A stretch of 64,000 nucleotides of DNA from Euonymus europaeus. Taxonomy: Eukaryota; Streptophyta; Magnoliopsida; Celastrales; Celastraceae. The translations under genes and the position numbers were made by a program. Within the stretch, counting starts at the first letter, position 1. The number at the start of each line of letters is the position of its first letter. Shown in pieces: positions 56,200 to 64,000 of the stretch. Below the pieces are notes generated by a model that ran no database searches, was not told the DNA's origin, and saw only the letters and a program-made list of their open reading frames with translations. The stretch covers positions 21,331,001 to 21,395,000 of the forward strand of contig OY756966.1 in assembly GCA_963580455.1 (NCBI GenBank), written 5' to 3'.

Positions 56200-58034
56200 A
56201 GTAGAAGGAGAATAGAGGGTTAGATGCTGAGCTTCTGCTCTCCCAAATTTTCCAGATCTGGAAAGTTTTTTTTAGAGAGGGAGACGGAGAGTAAAAAATG
56301 AGTTCTTTTGGAACTCCACTCTAATAGACATGGATGGATTGGTGTATGTTGTTAGCACCTCAAAAAAAAGTTAGGGTAGTAGCCCTGCTATTCCTCATTT
56401 TTTGAGGGATAAATATTTTTTTAAAATAATAAATAAAAAAGTGTTAGGGTTGTAAGAAAATAATCGATCTAATTGATAATTGAACTAATCAATCGGTTAT
56501 TTTAAAAAAAAATTACATATATTTTTTAATATAACAAACCAATAATCAAAATAATTATCGATAACCGACCAATGATTTGGTTAAAATCATCCAAAAAATT
56601 AAAAATTGCCCTTAACCAACCGTTAATAATTTAAGTACATAAAATTTTGATGGTTAGATCATATATTCAACCGTTTGATCTTTAAAAAAAGACAAATGGA
56701 CACTTTGCATTCAACGGTAGAAATACTCAAGTTTTTCATATATTTTTTAATTTATTTATTTTTATTCATAAAAAATACAACATTAGATCAAAATTATTGA
56801 TATTTATCATTTATTATTTTTAAAAATTATTGATATCAAAAAGCAAAGATGGGGAGGGACTATTTTTTTTTCTTTCCAATAACAGCATACCCCAATTTCA
56901 AATGATTGGTGTTTCTTTTAGGCAAAGAAATGGGAACAAATCACACATGGAAGCTAGCCATCTTTCCCTCACTTTCAAGAATGAAACCCAAGACCCAATA
57001 TGATGATCGTGGGCCAATTTAGTCATAATTGAATTGAGATCGACAATAAGGAGATTTGACCTATTTGTGATAAAAGAAAGCCATAATCTTAGTCTTTTAT
57101 TATTTTTATTTTTATTACTTTGATCTTTTGCTTTATTTTTGACATATGTTAGGAATTTATGATTTCATTTATGAATAAATTAAATTAGGGTTTAGACCTT
57201 TTAGTATTATTTAAGCTTATAGCTCCTTGAAAGTATTTTCAGTTTAAGTTTTAATTCAATAAAAATTAAGAGACAACTAGTTTTTATAAAAAAAAATTTT
57301 GGTATTCGTTTGAATCAACAAAGTATTAAAATCTTAATTTTGGCATTCGTTTGTCGAACCAACAATTTTAAGAATCTTTGTATATGACATTCGTGTGTCA
57401 AATCAACATATTCTAATAATATATATGTGTGCGTCGAATCAACATGTTCAAGTAGACTTGTTGCTGATTATTCATCTGTCGAATCAACATATTCGAGTAG
57501 TCTTTCTTCTCACTAGGCTGCCCTCACATTACATAGCACATGCATAATGTTCATCCAAATGTAACAAAAAAAAAAGGACCAAAATTCACATGGATTAGAG
57601 TAGCTGAGTACCAATTTAATTTGTCCACTCTAGATTGGATTAGAGCAGTTGAGTAGGTCCATCATAATTCAAGACAATTACACTAATACTAGCAGAACAA
57701 ACATTATTCCAAGAGGATTTCACATACCCTAAATGTCAATGATAGTTTATTGGCTCCCATAAATAACACATTACTGTGAGGGCAAATCATAACTCTAAAC
57801 AATAATTCTGAAACTAGTACAACCCAACATTATTTTAAGAGGACTTCACAATCACATACCCAAAAAAAATGTCAACTATAGATTTTGTTTCCAATAAATT
57901 ACACATAGGGTAAGGCATACTAAAATAAACAAAGTAGTTAGATTTTGGGCCCCATTCTTGCCAAGGTAGATCTCGAACATAGGTAACGGGGAGTCTAACA
58001 TAAGAGGCTCGTACACCTATCACACAAACACTAA
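56200..58034. other. AT-rich region with degenerate short repeats
   Basis: At 57300-57500 five degenerate units of about 41-44 bases share cattcgtttgtcgaatcaac-like words. At 57665-57740 and 57815-57910 a direct repeat shares aacattattccaagaggatt-like and ccaataaattacacata-like words. No gene or element ends recognised. Confidence 0.45.
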
Positions 58035-58531
58035 CTAGTCGTTTGGTATGTAGAATGATTTGAGTGAGAATAAGAATGAGAGTGTGAATGAGATTTTGAT
58101 TCTCACGTATGGTATGTATAAAAACTGGGAATGAGAATAAGAATAAGAATAAAATGTGTTTTGTCCATTATGTTTTTTGCTAGTAGTAGTATTTACAGTT
58201 TCATTTTACCCTTTTCAAAAAAATATTTTTTTACTTATTACATTATTATTTTATATACTTAATAACTCAAAAAAAAAATTGCAAAAAAAAATTATTTTCT
58301 GAAAAAAAAAATCTGCAAAAAAAAAATCTGGAAAAAAAACTACAAAAATAAAAGGGCATTAGAGTCAGCATCAATTCCATGTGGAATGATGTATTCCCAT
58401 CAAATTGAGATGGAATGGGAATGAAAAGAGAGAGTGAATTGAGAATTCCATCAAAAAATAACACACCTAATGATAAAATAGAATGAATTATTCCCTATTC
58501 CCTCTCTAATCTCATAACCAAACATCACCTA
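58035..58531. mobile_element. probable MITE
   Basis: The left end tagtcgtttggtatg is similar to the reverse complement of the right end (taggtgatgtttggttatg). The interior has matching inverted words: repeated gaatgagaataagaa on the left, tattccctattccctctcta on the right. It has no coding capacity. The target duplication is unclear, so the class is open (hAT or PIF/Harbinger). Confidence 0.45.
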
Positions 58532-59948
58532 AACCCTAAACTATGACAAAATATTCAGTGGAAATAACACGCCGCGTCATCTGCCGATGTGGTTTGTTCT
58601 TTCCACTCAAATATTTACACATGACTGTATATAGGGGCCATGCACTGATGCACTAACTTCATTTCAATTAATTTTGTTTTATTTTAATCAATTGTTATTT
58701 TTTACTTTATTGAAAAATAGCAATGTCCTTTCTCTCTTGATATCGTGTGGTCTCTCCCAACACAAAGTTGACAACGAGGGTTAGCATCAGTAAGTGTCCC
58801 AAAGCGCTAAACTCTAGTTTTAAATTACTTGTTAAGTTAGGGTTGGTCACCACCAAATTAACAATAGCTAATAATACTCTCTCTTCTTGACATTGAAGAT
58901 ATTTGTTAAGAAGTTAGAACTCTAACGGATAAGCAAGGATGGGACATTTAGATAAACAATTATCAAAGGATGAGTGCATGGTCCAAGAGGGCATGGGCTA
59001 GTGGACGTAAAAGACAATAATAATTATTTGTGACTTCAAGTAGGCCTGTAAATGGATCCTAATCGGATCGCGTAGGGGTATATGCATATCCAAATCTATT
59101 AAGAAATAGCTGATTCGGATTCGGGTCCAGATTCGTGGGATATATAATTTACAGATCCATACCTGGATCCATAGGATAACTGGATTTTCGGATCCGGGTC
59201 CTTAACAGGGCGGATAAGGTGTATTCATATATATATATATATATATAGGAAAGTTTCAAATGAGGGATCCGTTAAACTGCGGGTAATCTATCATTGTTAA
59301 AAAGACACAGTATTAACGAAGACAAAAACCGTGAACACAAATGTGAAAGTTGAAAATATATCTTAAAGTATTGTGGAAGGTACACATGTGAATGTGCGCA
59401 CGTGCAGTGTCTTAGAAAGATCTAGCGTACGGACTCCATGATAAGGACAGATAGTCCGTGAACCCTGGGATATTTATTTATTTGCCTTAGAAAAGATGTG
59501 CCCTTAATTCTTAACCTCCCAGGTGTGTTGATATTGTCTGTCTTTCAATCATATGAAATCTGTGTTGTGTGTATTTTTGTCTTATAGAGATAGATAAACA
59601 TACATCCCGTGAATATTATATATATATATATTGTGTGTGTGTGTGTGTGTGATCCGTGAGCCAATCACAATATAAAACATGTTTCCATTAGCTACCACAA
59701 AGGCCCGAGGATTTGTTGGAACAAAAATGGAGAAAAGATGTTATAAAGGAATTTGTTTGTGTAAGGTTCAACTCCTTTCCATCATGAAGTGTAAATGGAG
59801 GTGTTGATTACAGAAAATATCTAGACTAAATAAACGAATTAAATAAACAAGCAAATGAAAAGGGTATTTAAAGAACAAATTAGATAGTGCTGCTATTGAT
59901 CACAAGTGTTGAGGAGCTTTCTGCAAACAACGTCACCCATCGTTCATA
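58532..59948. other. AT-rich region with microsatellites
   Basis: Microsatellites at 59228-59248 (TA)n and 59617-59652, a (TA)n run followed by (TG)n. A cluster of ggatcc/atccg-containing words lies at 59060-59220. No gene recognised. Confidence 0.5.
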
Positions 59949-60055
59949 ATTGTTCCATTAAATTAGGATGAAAACTCTAAGTAATGATCTACAAATGTGG
60001 GAGGCAATTGACGAAACATTACTCAGAGTTTTTCGTCCTAATTTAACGGAACAAT
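59949..60055. repeat. near-perfect hairpin, arms 38-39 bp
   Basis: 59949-59986 and the reverse complement of 60017-60055 agree except for three substitutions and one single-base gap. The loop is 30 bases. The right arm lies inside the short frame that starts at 59968, and the frame's ATG lies in the left arm. It could be a microRNA-like foldback, a very small MITE, or simply a local inverted duplication. Confidence 0.8.
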
Positions 60056-60108
60056 CATTATTGACTCGTCCAAAAGAATTGTCTAGGGCGCCTCCTCAAT
60101 TCGTCCTT
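59968..60108 (+). pseudogene. short unrecognised reading frame split by the LINE insertion (5' part)
   Basis: From the ATG at 59968 the frame reads SNDLQMWEAIDETLLRVF and LTRPKELSRAPPQFV up to the left target duplication. Beyond the LINE, from 62108, the same frame continues to a TAG at 62162-62164 (LPQDIWDVEHTL). The uninterrupted ancestral frame was therefore at least 65 codons. I do not recognise it. The hairpin inside makes a conventional gene less certain. Confidence 0.4.
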
Positions 60109-62092
60109 TTTGATGGAATAGGCTTAGCCTCAGCATATATTAATAATACCCTCACCAATGGCGGAGGAAAACCAATGTACAAACATAATCCTTCAAGAAG
60201 AGGGATAGACACAAAAATAAACTAAAAAAACAAGATAAAACATCATAAAAGAACCAGAGAAAAACAAGGCAAAAACATTTTGCCATAGCTGAAATGAACT
60301 AAAACCATAAAATGAAATCTGAGACTCTATTGTATCCTTCCTTTGCCAAAATATCTGCTATCTCGTTGCCTCCTCTTAGATATACGATCTACCCCAGCAC
60401 TTTATACTCTCACAACACATTTGCATCTGTAAGCTTGAATATGGAAGACAAGGGGCGAAAGATAGGCACCATAGGTGGAGCCTCACGAAGATCATATCAT
60501 ACACATGCAACCAATCTACCTCTTTCTCTTGAAAGATGATTTCATTCCTTTCTTTCCATATGGACCAAACTACTACAAAAAATAATAAATTCCATATCTT
60601 TTTTTGCATCACGCCACCACCAACCAGGTTGCACCATTGCTCCATCAGATTTGCAGAGTCACCTGCTGGGCACCAAGCTAAGCCCCACCACCCTACAATC
60701 TTGTACCATATTGAGGCTGGACCCGTGCATTGCCAGAATAAATGATACACAGATTCAGGGGAATTATGGCAAAAAGGACATACATTTTCTGAAGTCATTA
60801 AGATTCCTTTTTCCACCAGACTTGCACGGGTTGGTATTTTCCTTTGCACTAGCATCCATACAAATACTTCTACTTTGGGGGGAGCTATACCTTGCCATAT
60901 TACATTGATCATATTAGGAGCAAGTGCTTGTGTTGCTGTAGAATCATGCACCAAACTATGGTATAATGATTTTACTGAAAAATCTCCTTTGGGTGAGGGC
61001 CTCCAGATTAGTTTATCTTGTTGTGTGGGGCAAGGCATGATTGGGGTCAAAAGGAGCTTCATTTCATCAACTAGCATCTCCTCCCAGGTAAACAATCTCC
61101 TCCTCCAAACAAAACTCCATTCCCAGTTGAGATTTTGCCACTTCCCCATTTCAATGATTCTGGAGTCCTTATTTACAGTCAGAGAGTATAATCTATGGAA
61201 CCTGACAGATATAGGATTTTCACCAATCCAAACATCATGCCAAAACCTTGTTACCTTCCCATTTCCCACTATAAAATGACAACCCTCGAAAGCAATTCTT
61301 CTCACCTTCGAGTTATCATTATATATCATATCTTGGATACATTTCCAAAAATACGATGCTGAGTTGGAAGATGGAATTGGAATTTGTTCTCTAATTACCT
61401 GGTTTCTTATATTGTATTTTGCCATGATTACTAGCCTCCACAATGCATGATCCTCTGTCATAAATCTCCACACCCATTTGAATAACAAGGCTTGGTTCCT
61501 CTTTTTTAAATCACCAATCCCTAATCCTCCTAGATACTTTGGTAGCTTTACCTGCTCCCAATTTACATGATGTAACTTCCTCTTCTCATTGGTATCTCCC
61601 CACAAAAATCTTCTCTGCAATAGCTCCAGCTTCCTTGCAACCCCATTAGGCACTTTAAACAATGACATAAAATAGAGTGGGAGACTCGTAAGGGTGGACT
61701 TGATAAGAGTCAATCGGCCCCCAATTGATAATTGTTTCCCTTTCCAATTTGCCAACTTTCTCTTGAAATTTTCAACAATAGGTTCCCAAGTCTTTTTTAA
61801 CTTGTAATTTGCTCCCAGAGGTAAACCCAGATATTTGACAGGAAGATTATCAGCTTTACAATTGTTCCTAGAGGCCACTTCAACGACTTCTTCTTTAGTC
61901 ATCCTGATGCCCAGTAGGGAGCTTTTGGAAAAGTTCACCTTTAGCCCGGATATAATCTGAAAGCATCTCAAAATTCTCTTAACTGCTAGTATGTATTTTT
62001 CTTTCGCCTTGAAAAATACAAGTGTATCATCAGCATATTGAATATGTGATATACTGAGTGTGTTCTTCTTTAGAATAATGCCTTTGAGGAGA
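60109..62092 (-). mobile_element. 5'-truncated LINE (non-LTR retrotransposon)
   Basis: The 1984-bp insertion is flanked by the 15-bp duplication cctcaattcgtcctt at 60094-60108 and 62093-62107, fixing both ends. Read on the - strand it holds the end of the reverse transcriptase, a long post-RT region and a zinc-binding zf-RVT domain. About 270 bases of 3' untranslated sequence and a very short A tail (overlapping the duplication) follow. Upstream RT, endonuclease and ORF1 are missing. This is the usual result of incomplete target-primed reverse transcription. Confidence 0.93.
60376..62092 (-). pseudogene. LINE reverse transcriptase C-terminal part with zf-RVT domain
   Basis: The frame is open to the truncation point beyond its first Met at 61971. 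It begins SISHIQYADDTLVF (catalytic YADD near 62030), continues GLKVNFSKSSLLGI and LPVKYLGLPLGANY, then NWKGKQLSIGGRLTLIKSTL and LHHVNWEQVKLPKYLGGLGI. It ends with the zinc-binding region (GDFSVKSLYHSL, PPKVEVFVWMLVQRKIPTR, CPFCHNSPESVYHLFWQC) and WNLLFFVVVWSIWKERNEII. No stop interrupts more than 560 codons. That suggests a young insertion, although truncation makes it inactive. Confidence 0.93.
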
Positions 62093-62164
62093 CCTCAATT
62101 CGTCCTTACGAGCTGTTTTCAACATTTACCCCAGGATATTTGGGATGTTGAACATACGCTCTAG

Positions 62165-64000
62165 AACCTTGGCTACAAATATTCGTTCTAGAACATTAAT
62201 TAACTTTTGGGTTAATTTTACAGCCAACAGAATTTCAGAATTTTAATAAGGATTTTATCGAATATAAATCGTTTATATAAATCATTTTGTCGATGTGGCA
62301 TTGTAAGATTGTATGTTCTTAACTGGCACGCTACCACCACTTGATGTGAGTGTATAATCTCTTAATGTTTCAGTACCTTTTAAGTAGTATTATATACTAG
62401 TGTAGTACCCGCATTATGCACAATATCATTTTTAATTTTTTTAGACATTGTTAATCTCTTTTTAAAATAATTATAATGATTTTACATTTTCAAAATGAAT
62501 CTTTTGAAATGGGGTCCTAATTATTAGGGCTCAAAGTTAGATTGATTTTTCTATCTCTTCAATCCTACGACTTACGTGACTTCCTGTGGAGCATTCATGA
62601 GACTTAAGATTAACTAAAAATTTATACAAATATTGGTTTAAGAGAATACTCACGGGTGAGTATTGATGGATTGTTCCTCTATATCACCAGCTAATGAGGC
62701 CATTGAAGTGCTTCAATTTTTTCGTGCTAGAATGCTATTTTCCTCGCTATTGACATGTAAAATTGATCAAACGGGAGGCTTCTTTGCTTTTACCTCAATA
62801 GAGTATATATTGGATGAATTTCCCCAATAACTCATGAAAAGATCAAAAATATTATGAAGAAATCAAATACAAATGGAAATATTGGTATACTCTATCAAAA
62901 GTCATTTGAAAATGCATGAATCGAATTGCCTTGGATAATTTATTATAGATGGTTAGGCGATACGCGACGTTCCTTTCCCTAAATATTTTACTATTAGCTC
63001 GGGTGATGTGTCAAAATATTATGAATTGTGTTTGTCGACGTCTTAAGATTAGTAAGTTTATTTCTGTTTGAATATAATAATATTGATAAATTTGAGATAT
63101 ATAATTTAATTGATTTTTTATTAACCATAAACTAATACATCGCAAATTATTTTGAATCTCGAGAAAGCCCACGCTAATGGGGCATTTAAAAATTGTTTGG
63201 CTCTTGGGAAATCCATGTTATTATGCTAAATACTATATATTATGTTTTTTTTTTCAAAATTATTTTTAACATTTTTGGTGCACCGAGTTTAAAGATGCAA
63301 AGGTCCTCCCACGATCCGTATTAACCCTTTAATAGAAACTAAAATGCTGTTATTAGAAAATAGAAACTAAAATATTATTATTGAACCATTTTTCATAACT
63401 TTGGGGGTTTACTTGACCCATTTTTCAAGGTATAGATGCTCATTTGCCCCATTTTTCAGATTACAGGGGCTCATTTGCCCCATTTCTAAACGGCTAAAAA
63501 TTACACGTCATCAAACTAACGGCCACGTCAGCAATATTTAACGGAAATTAGCTCGAGGGGCTAACGTGGCCCATTCTTGTAAGTTGAGGGGTCATTTTGG
63601 CCCGAAAAAAAGTTTAGGGACCAAAATGACCCAAAACGCAAAGTTCGGGGGCTTTTTCGATACTTATCCCCTAAAAAAAATTCTCCCTCTTGCATCTTGG
63701 TATCTTGGTGGCACATTATAGAGCATTCTTAAAGCCTCCATTATAGATATAGATATAGATATAGTCATATAGATATAACTCTAATCATTTAATCTGAGTC
63801 TCTTATTGCCTGCATTATTAATTTATTATCTCTATCTTTACAATTGAGCTTTTCAACAATAAAAACTGAATTACTAGCAAATGGAGAGAGAAAAAGAAGA
63901 AAAAGATCAACTTTTGACTTACCCAAATAAATTTATTCAACCAGTAATGAATTCCAATTAGTGTTTGGTTAAGATTTTGTCAAATCAATATAGGCGTTCA
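62165..64000. other. AT-rich region, no supported gene
   Basis: No gene recognised. At 63400-63660 words such as catttgccccattttt and gggaccaaaatgaccc recur in direct and inverted form, a pattern seen in degraded plant transposon or LTR ends. An (ATAGAT)n microsatellite lies at 63737-63770. Confidence 0.45.

Noticed and set aside
60312..61279. Five + strand ORFs of 69 to 134 codons over the LINE
   Set aside because: They are antisense shadows of the LINE reverse transcriptase tail.

Overview
The window is nuclear DNA from a flowering plant, almost certainly a eudicot. It is AT-rich, its genes have GT-AG introns, and it holds plant-type single-copy genes spaced among many decayed plant transposable elements. 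The species cannot be named from the sequence alone.

Three genes look intact, all on the + strand. The first is a seven-exon uracil-DNA glycosylase (17463-20578), whose exons join in frame to 314 residues. The second is a twelve-exon PUB62-like U-box protein (27977-35590), which joins in frame to 578 residues. The third is an intronless PLS-class pentatricopeptide repeat (PPR) protein of the E subgroup (52549-54414, 621 residues), probably an organelle RNA-editing factor. They work in unrelated pathways (base-excision repair, ubiquitination, organellar RNA processing); nothing suggests shared regulation.

Between them lies a graveyard of elements and gene fragments. At 4.8-9.3 kb is a frameshifted chromovirus (Ty3/gypsy) on the - strand. 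At 10-14 kb are telobox-bearing minisatellites and a foldback region. At 14.3-17 kb is a dead Mutator-like (MULE) transposase with an OTU domain, interrupted by a relic of an endogenous pararetrovirus. At 20.9-21.7 kb, just after UNG, is a small Pack-MULE-like element carrying two coding-like fragments. At 22.9-25.2 kb is a complete gag-only LTR element (TR-GAG type) with LTRs, primer-binding site, polypurine tract and 5-bp target duplication. At 26.06-27.79 kb, just before PUB62, is a MULE-like element containing a 62-bp minisatellite and a nested hAT-like MITE.

From 36.7 to 46 kb there are a SINE, an unrecognised decayed gene fragment, pieces of copia elements, a long decayed + strand copia with a MITE inserted in it, a - strand SIRE-like copia fragment, and an RPA-like gene fragment. 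At 48.0-48.5 kb is an isocitrate dehydrogenase pseudogene fragment on the - strand. At 49.2-49.7 kb is a coiled-coil reading frame with one in-frame stop. At 60.1-62.1 kb a 5'-truncated LINE, with a 15-bp target duplication, has split a short reading frame that begins inside an unusually good 38-bp hairpin.

No rRNA gene, functional tRNA gene or CRISPR array was seen. All calls come from reading the sequence; no database search was possible.
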